A stretch of 41,352 nucleotides of DNA from an uncultured Bacteroidales bacterium (GCA_902782665.1 CACZOA010000086.1:1-41352); one strand, 5' to 3'. Counted from the first letter of the stretch, positions 7,742 to 16,074 are shown. Numbers and translations: made by a program. The notes: generated by a model not told the origin, from the letters alone.

Positions 7742-9265
7742 TCAATAGGAGAAAGATTCAGTCGCGACATCTTCCTTTCGATCAACCAAACTAAATCTAT
7801 CATAGTAAAGTAGGCCAAAATAGCCAACTTTGTAATAAAGCTGTATGTCTTTTCCTTTAGCTAAACAATAAGAGGTATGACCAACTTCCAATGAGGACAT
7901 CTTTTTGGTGTTTTCCACTCCCTTCAGCTTCATGCACGACAGCCATGGCAACATCTGAAGACATAGTTTATTAGGGAATGAAACTTTCTTCTTGCCATCT
8001 GCCTCTATATTCTTGCCCCAAAACGAAACTTCTGTGAATCTCACATGATAATGTGTGGTTGTATGATTCTTGCTACGTGTAGTTGTTGTATAAGTATCAG
8101 TCACAGGCACCGTCACAACAATAGGCTCTGTATTACTGAAAATTTCATTTCCTACAAGAAACAACGTGTTGGAGGCTTCCCACAGAAGAGAAACTACAAA
8201 AATAACCGAAAGGATAGAAGATATGATTATTCCTCTTCGCTGCAGATGGTTTTCTATTTTTGTTCGTAGCACAGGAACCAATGAAGATTCCAACTCAAGA
8301 TTCACACTACACACGACAATCAGCAATATAATCGCAGAGATCAATCCAACTATAAAAATCCATGTAGGATAGACATCTCCCATCAAATCGGCTTCATAAT
8401 TATTAAACACAAAAAACATTCCGAAGGAAAGGAAACAAATTCCAATCAATGCAATATGAATAGAACCTAATACAGATGTTTTTGGAACCTCCTTGTCTAA
8501 TAACGACAATGATGACATATCCATACGGAATATATCAGCCAACACATCCGACGACGGATAGAAATCCTCTTTGTTAAAGAAATGTTGGTCATACCACATT
8601 TTGTCGTTACCGTTTTTAAATGCGTTTATTAGATGGGAAAGTTCATTTTTATCAATCTTCAATCCATTGACACACAATCTGTTCAACATATACATCTCTG
8701 ATTTGCTGCCATCTGTTGTTATAATGCCATCTGCTATGGCAAGACGGTAGAGCAGATACATCACATACATGCGGTCATCCTCCGTCATATATGAAGCTAA
8801 CTCCGCAGCCATTCTCCTGCCATGAAGATCATGCTCATAATGGAACGAATTATCACCATTATAAATGCAATTAGAGGATCCTCTCATAAAAGCATCAACA
8901 TCCACCAAAGATTCTGTTCTTCTATGTTTTCCACTTCCTTTCTCTCGATCTGTAAGATATTTGAGAGCTTCTATCGCATCTTTATGATATTCTTGTGGAA
9001 TAACCTCACGGATATAGCGGACAATCATCTCCAACTTATCTCTCTGCACTTTGTCTCCATTCGAGCGTGTCATATATGTCATCAGGTAGACGATGCTGAT
9101 ATGGAATCGTTTTGGATCGTTCGCCATCAACTTGCGCATACTGTCATCTTTCGAAAACAGATTGTAAAGTTCCATCTCCTTATTGATACGATTGATCAAA
9201 TAATAGGCTATACCGAAGACTATAGCAAACGAAATCAGACAAATAACATAAAAATAATTTTCCAT
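7742..9265 (-). CDS. Membrane protein with TerB-like domains, paralog B
   Basis: This 507-aa protein (MENYFYVICLISFAIVFG) has the same plan as paralog A: one N-terminal membrane segment, a long helical cytoplasmic part, hydrophobic segments at about 274-296, 305-325 and 347-372, and a C-terminal domain of about 130 residues. The TerB-like repeat is clearest here: YRLAIADGIITTDGSKSEM, with the A.ADG turn and an acidic residue before a long helix. RFHISIVYLMTYMTRSN and WYDQHF...YPSSDVLADIFRMD are shared with paralog A almost word for word, as is a DREKGSGK loop after the first repeat. It has its own -7 box at 9325-9318. No catalytic motif is visible and I recognise no named family for the full-length protein. 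Confidence 0.78.
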   Translation of the reverse strand: MENYFYVICLISFAIVFGIAYYLINRINKEMELYNLFSKDDSMRKLMANDPKRFHISIVYLMTYMTRSNGDKVQRDKLEMIVRYIREVIPQEYHKDAIEALKYLTDREKGSGKHRRTESLVDVDAFMRGSSNCIYNGDNSFHYEHDLHGRRMAAELASYMTEDDRMYVMYLLYRLAIADGIITTDGSKSEMYMLNRLCVNGLKIDKNELSHLINAFKNGNDKMWYDQHFFNKEDFYPSSDVLADIFRMDMSSLSLLDKEVPKTSVLGSIHIALIGICFLSFGMFFVFNNYEADLMGDVYPTWIFIVGLISAIILLIVVCSVNLELESSLVPVLRTKIENHLQRRGIIISSILSVIFVVSLLWEASNTLFLVGNEIFSNTEPIVVTVPVTDTYTTTTRSKNHTTTHYHVRFTEVSFWGKNIEADGKKKVSFPNKLCLQMLPWLSCMKLKGVENTKKMSSLEVGHTSYCLAKGKDIQLYYKVGYFGLLYYDRFSLVDRKEDVATESFSY

Positions 9266-9317
9266 AATAAAAATATGATTAAATCAGAAAGACACATATT
9301 CTGCATCTATATCAAAG

Positions 9318-9325
9318 CAAATTTA
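9318..9325 (-). promoter_or_regulatory. -7 box before TerB-like paralog B
   Basis: Minus strand reads TAAATTTG (TAnnTTTG), 52 bases before the ATG at 9265. The flanking bases (TTTGTGTGATA upstream, CTTTG downstream) match those before paralog A, so the promoter was duplicated with the gene. Confidence 0.5.
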
Positions 9326-9378
9326 CTAAATATCACACAAACATCCCCACAATACGACGATAAATTCGCCATTCTGTA

Positions 9379-10509
9379 TCATATCCACCATAATTTATAT
9401 CCGTCCAAGAATAATAAATACGACACGCACCAAAGAATGGAAAATATGATAAATAGAGAATATACAGAACAAATGATTAGATTTCTTATCTGCCACTTAT
9501 TTTCTTTTATTGTTCTTAAAAGATAATATTGTGCAGATTCAAATTTATGATTATATCCTTGTCCAATAAAACAAAGAAGAAAAATATAAGATATAATTCC
9601 TAAATAAAACAACCACCAATGACCATTGCCAAACATTGTAGAATGTTCCCAAACTAAAATCACAATATACATTATGAAATTCAGAATAAAAATTAATAAA
9701 ATTAATAAATAAACCGACGTCGTCATTGCAGTATCTTTCACCTGATCTACAAACGCAAATGGTTTGTCTTCGCTACGGAAAATATTACCAATTTGATCAA
9801 ACGACGGATAAAGGTCTCTTTTTCTTCCGAAATGCTCATCATACCATCCTTGCAGATTCTTGTTTGTATATTGCTGGATCAATAGATCCAATTCTTCTTT
9901 TGTTATTTTCAATCCATCCACACATAATTTATTCATTACGACCAATGATGATTCCGAGCCTGTTGTGGTAAACTTTCCATTGGCTGTAGCGACACGGAAT
10001 AGGAGGTACATAAGATAGATTTTATCTTTTTCTGTCAAAATTTTAGACATTTCCTCCGCCAAACCAACTCCATTCAGAGAGAAGACATTTCCAGTAATAA
10101 ACTTTTTTATGAAATCTGGCTTTCCTTCCAAAAAATAATCAATGTTGATAATTGTCTTTTCTCCACTAAACCTATTTCGAATTTCTTCATCTCCGATTAA
10201 CTTTTTTAAATTTACCAACATCTCTTTCTGATAAACGACAGGACAGACCTCACAGATATAGCGTACGATCAATTTCAGTTTATCATATTGCAATGAAGTA
10301 TAATTTGAATGCATAGCACAAACCATCAGGTAAACTATACTGTTATGGAAACGAAGGGGATCTTTGGCCATCAACTTAAGCATCTCGTCACCTTTCGAAA
10401 ACTTACAATACAATTTATATTCCTGATTGAATTTCCCAACCAAGAACCAGGCTATTCCCAAAACAACAACATACATTAACATGTAAAGCCCAAAGGAGAT
10501 GTTTTCCAT
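9379..10509 (-). CDS. Membrane protein with TerB-like domains, paralog C, truncated
   Basis: The ATG at 10509-10507 (MENISFGLYMLMYVVVLGIAW) aligns with paralog B, so the 29 residues encoded upstream are rejected. The 376-aa product keeps the N-terminal anchor, both TerB-like half-repeats (RFHNSIVYLMVCAMHSN; VATANGKFTTTGSESS, where the usual D of the DG turn is N), the WYDEHF...YPSFD signature and the membrane segments. It stops right after the last membrane helix (LLFLDGYKLWWI) and lacks the 130-residue C-terminal domain of A and B. The 113 bases downstream show no continuation in another frame, so this looks like loss of the domain rather than one frameshift. Divergence is higher than between A and B. 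Function unknown. Confidence 0.72.
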   Translation of the reverse strand: MENISFGLYMLMYVVVLGIAWFLVGKFNQEYKLYCKFSKGDEMLKLMAKDPLRFHNSIVYLMVCAMHSNYTSLQYDKLKLIVRYICEVCPVVYQKEMLVNLKKLIGDEEIRNRFSGEKTIINIDYFLEGKPDFIKKFITGNVFSLNGVGLAEEMSKILTEKDKIYLMYLLFRVATANGKFTTTGSESSLVVMNKLCVDGLKITKEELDLLIQQYTNKNLQGWYDEHFGRKRDLYPSFDQIGNIFRSEDKPFAFVDQVKDTAMTTSVYLLILLIFILNFIMYIVILVWEHSTMFGNGHWWLFYLGIISYIFLLCFIGQGYNHKFESAQYYLLRTIKENKWQIRNLIICSVYSLFIIFSILWCVSYLLFLDGYKLWWI

Positions 10510-10670
10510 AATATAGAAACAGTTTAATTTATTTATATTGAATATTCCTACGGTTGCGTGGAAGTGGAGAAGGCAAGGGCATTCCGCCATTTGCAATCCT
10601 CATTTTCCAACCATACAAATTTCGGAATCAGATTCCCCAAAATAAAATCTGCTTAGGATACCGGAAATAT

Positions 10671-10706
10671 AAATTAAAAAGGAGACGCGAATATTCACGT
10701 CTCCTT
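10671..10706 (-). terminator. Intrinsic terminator of the aspartate aminotransferase gene
   Basis: On the minus strand AAGGAGACG pairs with CGTCTCCTT around a TGAATATTCG loop, then TTTTTAATTT. It begins 22 bases after the aminotransferase stop. The GAGACG stem recurs in other terminators of this window. Confidence 0.85.
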
Positions 10707-10727
10707 CCGATATCTTGTAAAAATCAA

Positions 10728-11924
10728 TTACTTGATTGCATCAAGACACTCCTTGATTCTGCGGAATGCCTCCTTGATGTTCTCCTCTGATGTAGCGTAA
10801 GACATACGGATGCAGTTCTTATCACCGAATGCGTCACCAGACACACAAGCTACATGACCTTCCATCAAGATGTACATAGCCAAATCATTAGCGTTTGCGA
10901 TAACGTCACCCTTAGGAGTCTTCTTTCCGAAGAAGCTCTTGCACTCAGGGAATACGTAGAATGCACCCTCTGGAACTGTAACCTTCAAACCTTTGATCTC
11001 CTTAACCAAGCTGATCACTAAGTCACGGCGTCTCTCAAATGCCTGACGCATTGTCTCAACACATGTCTGATCACCTAGGTATGCTGCCTCAGATGCCTTC
11101 TGTGCGATTGAACATGGACCAGAAGTATACTGACCCTGTAGCTTTGAACAAGCCTTAGCGATCCATAGCGGAGCGGCGATCCAACCAAGACGCCATCCTG
11201 TCATAGCGTATCCCTTAGATACACCGTTGATGATAACGACACGGTCACGGATGCTCTCAAACTGAGCGATGCTCTCGTGCTTGCCTACATAATTGATGTG
11301 CTCGTAGATCTCGTCAGCGATAACAAACACATTAGGATGCTTCTCAATAACTGCAGCCAAAGCCTGAAGTTCAGCCTTTGAATATACTGCGCCAGTAGGG
11401 TTTGATGGAGAACAAAGGATAAGAGCCTTTGTCTTTGGTGTGATTGCCTTCTCAAGCTGCTCTGCAGTGATCTTGAAGTTCTGGTCAAGACCAGCCTCGA
11501 CAATTACATTTGTTCCCTCTGCCAACTTCACCATTTCGATGTAGCTAACCCAGTATGGAGCTGGAACGATAACCTCGTCGCCCTTGCTGATGATAGAAAG
11601 GATTACATTACATACAGACTGCTTTGCACCGTTCGAACAAACGATCTGATCTGGAGTAAACTCAAGATTGTTCTCTTTCTTAAGCTTCTGGCAGATTGCG
11701 TTACGAAGAGTAGCGTAACCAGTCACTGGTGAATAAAAAGAAAAATTGTCGTCGATAGCCTTCTTAGCAGCCTCCTTGATGTGGGTTGGGGTGGTGAAAT
11801 CTGGCTCTCCAACACTTAGGTTGATGACATCTACACCCTGAGCTTTCAACTCACTGCTCTTCTGAGACATAGCTAAAGTCGCTGATGGCGACATTGCTGC
11901 CAAACGATCTGAAACTTGATTCAT
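10728..11924 (-). CDS. aspC: Aspartate aminotransferase, PLP-dependent (class I)
   Basis: The 398-aa protein transfers the amino group between aspartate and 2-oxoglutarate using pyridoxal phosphate in the cytoplasm. The start MNQVSDRLAAMSPSATLAMS (ATG 11924-11922) is chosen because an upstream in-frame ATG at 12011 lies ahead of the promoter box at 11976-11969. Fold-type I motifs are in place: LSVGEPDF (37-43), SPSNPTGAVYSK with Asn175, VIADEIYEH with Asp204 and Tyr207, and SKGYAMTGWRLGWI with the PLP lysine Lys237 and Arg245. A substrate-carboxylate Arg sits in NCIRMSYATS near the C-terminus. Length and motifs fit the thermophile-type (Ib) aspartate aminotransferases. It is divergently arranged with aspartate kinase, so both genes next to aspartate metabolism may be co-regulated, though the promoters are separate. 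Confidence 0.93.
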   Translation of the reverse strand: MNQVSDRLAAMSPSATLAMSQKSSELKAQGVDVINLSVGEPDFTTPTHIKEAAKKAIDDNFSFYSPVTGYATLRNAICQKLKKENNLEFTPDQIVCSNGAKQSVCNVILSIISKGDEVIVPAPYWVSYIEMVKLAEGTNVIVEAGLDQNFKITAEQLEKAITPKTKALILCSPSNPTGAVYSKAELQALAAVIEKHPNVFVIADEIYEHINYVGKHESIAQFESIRDRVVIINGVSKGYAMTGWRLGWIAAPLWIAKACSKLQGQYTSGPCSIAQKASEAAYLGDQTCVETMRQAFERRRDLVISLVKEIKGLKVTVPEGAFYVFPECKSFFGKKTPKGDVIANANDLAMYILMEGHVACVSGDAFGDKNCIRMSYATSEENIKEAFRRIKECLDAIK

Positions 11925-11968
11925 TTTTCTTTTTCTAAATTTGTGTAATAAACATACATTATCGACTG

Positions 11969-12000
11969 CAAAATTACACTCTTTTATGTTACGCAACAAC
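11969..12000 (-). promoter_or_regulatory. Promoter of aspC
   Basis: Minus strand reads TAATTTTG at 11976-11969 (TAnnTTTG), with a GTTG at 12000-11997 twenty bases upstream as a weak -33. Transcription would begin near 11963, which supports the ATG at 11924. Confidence 0.6.
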
Positions 12001-12186
12001 AATTTTGACATTTTTTTTCGTTTTTTTCCGAAAATCTTGCTTTTTCTGACTTTTTGCGTAAAAATCAGGTCTTTTTCTTGATTTTTGTCACCGATTATTC
12101 TATTTGCAAAGACGGAAGTGCTGACATTATTTCGTTTTCGTCACAATTCATTTTTATGCCCTTCAATATAAAATTGTATCGTGTTT

Positions 12187-12219
12187 TTTGGCATATACAT
12201 CTTTTTTATACTATTTTTG
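12187..12219 (+). promoter_or_regulatory. Promoter of the aspartate kinase gene
   Basis: TTTG (12187-12190) and TATTTTTG (12212-12219) are separated by 21 bases, a full match to the Bacteroidota -33/-7 pattern. Transcription should start near 12226, downstream of the in-frame ATG at 12181, so the kinase must begin at 12247. The 322 bases between the two genes otherwise show only T-rich sequence; no lysine riboswitch is recognisable. Confidence 0.7.
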
Positions 12220-12246
12220 CATCCAAATAATATATATTGTGTAAAA

Positions 12247-13632
12247 ATGCTTACAGTAGAGAAAATTGGTGGTACGTCCATGAGTCAGTTTCAGGACGTT
12301 TTGGCGAACATAATCAAAGGTAAAAGAAGCGGAAGTGAGTTGTACAACAGAATCTTTGTTGTTTCTGCTTACAACAATGTCACTAACTGGTTGCTTGAAC
12401 ATAAGAAGACTGGTGCTCCAGGTATCTATGTCAAGTTTGTTGAAGACGGTGATTACAGCACCGCTCTTGATGAGTTGTGCGACAAACTTATCGAGCTAAA
12501 CCGTGGTTTCGCTGATATCAAACTTGATCAGGAGGTTGCAGACAAATTCATCAAAGACAGAATCCAGCAGGCAAAGAACTATCTTTACAGCATGCACAAC
12601 GTGGCTGGTTCAGGATACGTCAACAAGGCTAACATCTTCTTGGCTGCTCGTGAGATCCTTTCTTCTATCGGTGAGGCTCACTCTGCATTCAACTCGGTAA
12701 ACATCTGCCAGAACAACGGAATCAACGCTACTTTCGTCGACCTTTGCGGTTTCAACGACAGTGAGTCGCTTACTATTGACGAGCGTATCAAGAAAGAGTT
12801 CTCTGGCATCGATTTCAGCAAGACTCTTTGCATCGCTACAGGATATACTAAAGGTATAGAGGGAATAATGCGTGCATTCGACCGTGGTTATTCTGAGGTC
12901 ACTTTCTCTAAGATCGCTGTTGAGGTGAAGGCTGATGAGGCTATTATCCACAAGGAGTTCCACCTATCTAGCGCAGATCCTAAACTTGTAGGTACAGAGA
13001 ACAGCATCGTAGTGGGTAACACTAACTTCATGGTGGCAGACCAGCTTGCTGACGTAGGTATGGAGGCTATCCACCCTAAGGCTGCAAAACCGCTTGAGCT
13101 TGCAGGCATCAACATCCGTATCAAGAACACATTCGAGCCTGAGCACCCAGGTACACTTATCTCTAAGAACTACATCAGCAAGGAGACTAAAGTTGAGATC
13201 GTTTCCGGTACAGACAAAGTATTGGCAATCGAGGTTCACGACCCTATGATGGTAGGTGAGGTTGGCTACGACTTGAAGGTAATGCAGGTATTCGCAAAAC
13301 ATGGTGTAAGCTACATCTTGAAGACTACAAACGCCAACTGCATCACTATGGTTGTTTGGGACAAGCAGAAGAGCAAAGACCTTATCAAGGAACTTCAAGA
13401 GGTTTGCTACGAGGTTGTTGTCAAAGAGGCTGCTATCGTTTGCTGCATCGGTACAAACATCGCTCACCCAGGAATCCTTTGCAAAGCTGCTCAGGCATTG
13501 TCTGATTCAGGCGTAAACATCGATTGCTTCGCACAGTCGCTACGTCAGGTGAATATGCAGTTCGTTATCGAAAGAGGCGACTACTCTAAGGCAGTTGTCG
13601 CTCTTAACAACGCTCTTTGTGTAAAGAAATAA
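12247..13632 (+). CDS. lysC: Aspartate kinase, KIGGTSM subclass
   Basis: The 461-aa enzyme phosphorylates L-aspartate, the first step to lysine, threonine and methionine. The chosen start gives MLTVEKIGGTSMSQFQ, where the ATP-binding signature KxGGTS is at residues 6-11. Further kinase-domain features are FVVSAYNNVTNWLL and TEN/GNTNF-type blocks in the middle, with HPKAAKPLELAGINIRIKNTF before two C-terminal ACT regulatory domains (about 310-461) that normally bind lysine or threonine. The KIGGTSM form, the Glu before it and the GAPGIYVKFVEDGD region resemble the aspartate kinases seen with ectoine clusters (Ask_Ect) and their relatives, rather than the KFGGTSV form. No ectoine genes are here, so general amino-acid synthesis is the likely role. 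A terminator follows directly. Confidence 0.88.
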   Translation: MLTVEKIGGTSMSQFQDVLANIIKGKRSGSELYNRIFVVSAYNNVTNWLLEHKKTGAPGIYVKFVEDGDYSTALDELCDKLIELNRGFADIKLDQEVADKFIKDRIQQAKNYLYSMHNVAGSGYVNKANIFLAAREILSSIGEAHSAFNSVNICQNNGINATFVDLCGFNDSESLTIDERIKKEFSGIDFSKTLCIATGYTKGIEGIMRAFDRGYSEVTFSKIAVEVKADEAIIHKEFHLSSADPKLVGTENSIVVGNTNFMVADQLADVGMEAIHPKAAKPLELAGINIRIKNTFEPEHPGTLISKNYISKETKVEIVSGTDKVLAIEVHDPMMVGEVGYDLKVMQVFAKHGVSYILKTTNANCITMVVWDKQKSKDLIKELQEVCYEVVVKEAAIVCCIGTNIAHPGILCKAAQALSDSGVNIDCFAQSLRQVNMQFVIERGDYSKAVVALNNALCVKK

Positions 13633-13639
13633 GATGATA

Positions 13640-13667
13640 AAGGAGACGGGAGGAATTCCGTCTCCTT
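13640..13667 (+). terminator. Terminator after the aspartate kinase gene
   Basis: AAGGAGACGG pairs with CCGTCTCCTT over 10 bases with a GAGGAATT loop, eight bases after the stop codon. The following tract is only moderately T-rich. The stem shares GGAGACG with the aspC terminator. Confidence 0.75.
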
Positions 13668-13710
13668 ATCAATTCTTCATTTTTAATTCATAATTATTAA
13701 TTGATATTAT

Positions 13711-14331
13711 ATGGGTCTATTAGACGGTTTGAAAAAAAAGGGAGAAGATAAGCAGGCTGAAATTCAGAAGAATGAGGAAGACTACATATCTTTGATCCGT
13801 GTATATATCCAGGCATTCGTGGCTGCCACTTTCGGCATCACAAACATCAATCAGATGCCAGACTTGAGAGCTTTCAAAGTGGCTTGCAAAGTGCCTACTC
13901 AGAACGGAAAACTTGGTCTTGGAGAGAGAGCTGAGGCAAGAAGAATGCTTATGGCAAACTACGGATTGAGCGAAAGTTTCTTCAAGGATATCGACCGTTC
14001 AATCACTAAAAACTGCAAGAATCTTCAGCAGGTCAACAATTTCTTTGTTGTGTTCCAAGGATTCGTACAGGATTTCGTCCAGCTTCTTACAACACATCTA
14101 GGATGGAAACTTCAGATGCCAAAATACTTCGACGGAATGATCAGAAAAGTCGTTGTGGATGGAGTGAGAGACCTGATGGAGAAAAATGATTGGGACAAGC
14201 TTGATGCGGCACAGACAGCATCACGTCTGCGTGCAAATGTCAACAAACTTGGATACACACAATCATGGATGGTAGAGTTTATATTCCCATTCATCATGAT
14301 TGCCAAAGGTGCGACTACTGTAAAGCAGTAA
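13711..14331 (+). CDS. Conserved hypothetical helical protein
   Basis: This 206-aa protein starts MGLLDGLKKKGEDKQAEIQKNEEDYISL and is mostly predicted helix, with no signal peptide and no clear membrane segment apart from a hydrophobic end (VEFIFPFIMIAKG). Recognisable blocks are LGLGERAEARRMLMANYGLS and NNFFVVFQGFVQDFV. I do not recognise a named family. It begins 44 bases after the aspartate kinase terminator and lies 6 bases before crcB, so it should be co-transcribed with the fluoride channel. The short gap implies shared expression but not shared function. Codon usage looks like that of the neighbouring kinase. Confidence 0.75.
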   Translation: MGLLDGLKKKGEDKQAEIQKNEEDYISLIRVYIQAFVAATFGITNINQMPDLRAFKVACKVPTQNGKLGLGERAEARRMLMANYGLSESFFKDIDRSITKNCKNLQQVNNFFVVFQGFVQDFVQLLTTHLGWKLQMPKYFDGMIRKVVVDGVRDLMEKNDWDKLDAAQTASRLRANVNKLGYTQSWMVEFIFPFIMIAKGATTVKQ

Positions 14332-14337
14332 TATATA

Positions 14338-14700
14338 ATGAATTTTGTCTACGTTGCGATTGGAGGTGCGCTCGGTGCGATGCTGAGATATTCGTTGAAT
14401 TATCTTCCCGTGTCGACGGCATTTCCATTCAAAACGATGATAGCCAACATCGTAGGTTCATTCATCATCGGAGTGATAGCAGGTGTGGCGGATATAAAAG
14501 GAGTGGATGAAAGATTGTCGCTGCTGCTTAAAGTAGGTTTTTGTGGCGGATTCACAACTTTCTCTACCTTCTCATTGGAAACAATGACATTAATAGAAAA
14601 AGGGGATTGGGGAGTAGCAGCTATCTATGCATCGACAAGTGTTATAGTTTGTGTTTTGTGCTGTGTTGCTGGAATAGCATTGGCGAAATATATTGTCTGA
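14338..14700 (+). CDS. crcB: Fluoride ion channel CrcB/FluC
   Basis: The 120-aa protein exports fluoride as a dimeric channel in the inner membrane. Its four hydrophobic segments and length fit the family. Diagnostic motifs are GGALGAMLRY at 9-18, NIVGSFIIG at 37-45, and GFCGGFTTFSTFSLE near residue 72-86, which includes the conserved Phe-box and the central sodium-site Gly/Thr/Ser residues. It follows the 206-aa conserved gene by 6 bases. I looked for a fluoride riboswitch ahead of the operon at 13668-13710 and found none, so expression is probably not controlled by the crcB motif RNA. Confidence 0.93.
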   Translation: MNFVYVAIGGALGAMLRYSLNYLPVSTAFPFKTMIANIVGSFIIGVIAGVADIKGVDERLSLLLKVGFCGGFTTFSTFSLETMTLIEKGDWGVAAIYASTSVIVCVLCCVAGIALAKYIV

Positions 14701-14731
14701 TAGACAAATGCACCTAACTTAGTAAAAACAA

Positions 14732-14779
14732 AAAACTCAGAGTTTTCAGAGAAAGCCATTGGCTTTTTATATGAGTTTT
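14732..14779 (+). terminator. Nested stem-loop between crcB and the next gene
   Basis: An inner hairpin AAAGCC-ATT-GGCTTT (14752-14766) followed by TTAT is enclosed by an outer stem AAAACTCA (14732-14739) with TGAGTTTT (14772-14779). The inner part resembles a terminator for crcB. The outer stem could let the leader of the 14800 gene switch between two folds. Confidence 0.5.
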
Positions 14780-14799
14780 ATAATAAAATCAGTCATTAT

Positions 14800-15930
14800 A
14801 TGGAAAGATTAGAAGGACATCAAGAACAATCTATCAATAAATATAGCAAAGAAGAATATACAGGATCTTCTAAATTTGAAGAGATTCAGGAAAAATGTGT
14901 CCAAAATAAGGAGAAAGTGGACAAGTACTCCAAAATATTAAGTATAAGTTTATTCTTTATCTTCTTATTCTTAATATCTTATCACAAAATCTCATTCTAT
15001 AATAATGATTTTCTTCCTCTTGTTGGTTTGTTATCTTGTATTCCTTCTATATTGTTTATGATAAAAAACGAGAGAATATATAGTAAAATACCTGCAATTC
15101 TAGGAGCATTACTAATTTTAATAGCAAATGTTCTTGCTGTGACAGACTCTTTTTTCTCTAACATTTTCACATCAAAATTCTTAATTATTTATGTAATGGA
15201 TTCGTTCTTCTTATGGATAATTACTTTTTTTATACATTGTATAATTGTATATATCCTTGCGCATACTATATTCAAGAACGATAAAATTAAATATTCTGCA
15301 AAAATAATAGGATTAGAGGAATATAAAGATAAAAACAGCCATACTTATTATGCTCATTTCTATGATTATACAAATAAAAAAAATAAAGGTGTAATATCAG
15401 AAGAGGAATACAAAACTTGGAAAGATGGAGACTATATAGAGACTATCCTCCAACCTCAAATTGATGAAATAACAGTAAAAAAAATAATACACTTGAACTA
15501 CTTCAATGGAAAAACTGATATGGAAATATTCCAAGAAAAACATAAAAGAGATATTGAACTGTTCGGACAATCCCAAGAGGAGATGGACTTATCAAACGGT
15601 AATTATAAATTAGAAAGTTACGCAGTATTTTTTCTGTTTATTGGCTTTATAGATATTATTATATGGACATTTTGCGATGAGTATTTCGAAACCATTATGA
15701 GTTATGGTATTATATATGCAATCACCACGACAATAGCATTGGCTATAACCATTTATACATCATATAGGGAATATTCAATGATCAACTCAAGTGGCAAGTA
15801 CACTCTCGAAGATATGGCTATTTGGAAAGACTTTCTTGTCCCACGCTGTTTGTTCTACTTTTTCATTTCATTCATATCAATTGGAGTCATTTTAAGTTTA
15901 CCGACAGCCATAATAAATCTATTTTCTTAA
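14800..15930 (+). CDS. Multi-pass membrane protein of unknown function
   Basis: The 376-aa protein starts MERLEGHQEQSINKYSKEEY and has a charged cytoplasmic N-terminus of about 45 residues. Hydrophobic segments follow at about 47-65, 69-85, 96-112 and 128-155; then comes a soluble part of about 110 residues (160-268) and three more segments to the C-terminus. The soluble part reads like a small beta domain (YSAKIIGLEEYKD...HTYYAHFYDY). No transport or catalytic motif is visible. Its base composition is more AT-rich than the genes to its left. A 15-codon fragment repeating its first six codons lies 62 bases downstream at 15993. I do not recognise a family. Confidence 0.7.
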   Translation: MERLEGHQEQSINKYSKEEYTGSSKFEEIQEKCVQNKEKVDKYSKILSISLFFIFLFLISYHKISFYNNDFLPLVGLLSCIPSILFMIKNERIYSKIPAILGALLILIANVLAVTDSFFSNIFTSKFLIIYVMDSFFLWIITFFIHCIIVYILAHTIFKNDKIKYSAKIIGLEEYKDKNSHTYYAHFYDYTNKKNKGVISEEEYKTWKDGDYIETILQPQIDEITVKKIIHLNYFNGKTDMEIFQEKHKRDIELFGQSQEEMDLSNGNYKLESYAVFFLFIGFIDIIIWTFCDEYFETIMSYGIIYAITTTIALAITIYTSYREYSMINSSGKYTLEDMAIWKDFLVPRCLFYFFISFISIGVILSLPTAIINLFS

Positions 15931-15992
15931 ATCTTTAATACTTTGACGACATTTAGAGAGATTCAGGAAGTAAATCTAAAATTATAATATCT

Positions 15993-16040
15993 ATGGAAAG
16001 ATTAGAAGGTCGTTATAAATACGAAAAAATACGATCATAA
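15993..16040 (+). pseudogene. Remnant of a duplicated 5' end (MERLEG)
   Basis: ATGGAAAGATTAGAAGG at 15993 is identical to the first 17 bases of the 14800 gene, preceded by a similar AT-rich leader. It then diverges and stops after 15 codons (MERLEGRYKYEKIRS). A GAGATTCAGGA word upstream at 15959 also occurs inside the 14800 gene at 14881. This looks like a decayed tandem copy of the gene start, or a short leader peptide. Confidence 0.5.
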
Positions 16041-16074
16041 AATTCAAAAAATAACCAATAATAACAGTACGAAA

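Noticed and set aside
8822-9526. Plus-strand frame of 234 codons across two TerB-like paralogs
   Set aside because: It runs antisense through the conserved start of paralog B and across an intergenic promoter; no start context, and the minus genes are supported by paralogy.
12012-12246. Lysine riboswitch ahead of the aspartate kinase gene
   Set aside because: The predicted transcript starts about 20 bases before the ATG, leaving no room for a riboswitch of about 170 bases.
12181-12246. Upstream in-frame start for the aspartate kinase
   Set aside because: It lies before and across the predicted -33/-7 promoter; the protein family starts at MLTVEKIGG.
13668-13710. Fluoride riboswitch ahead of the crcB operon
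   Set aside because: The 43-base gap is only AT-rich and lacks the conserved pseudoknot elements; it is too short for the full motif.
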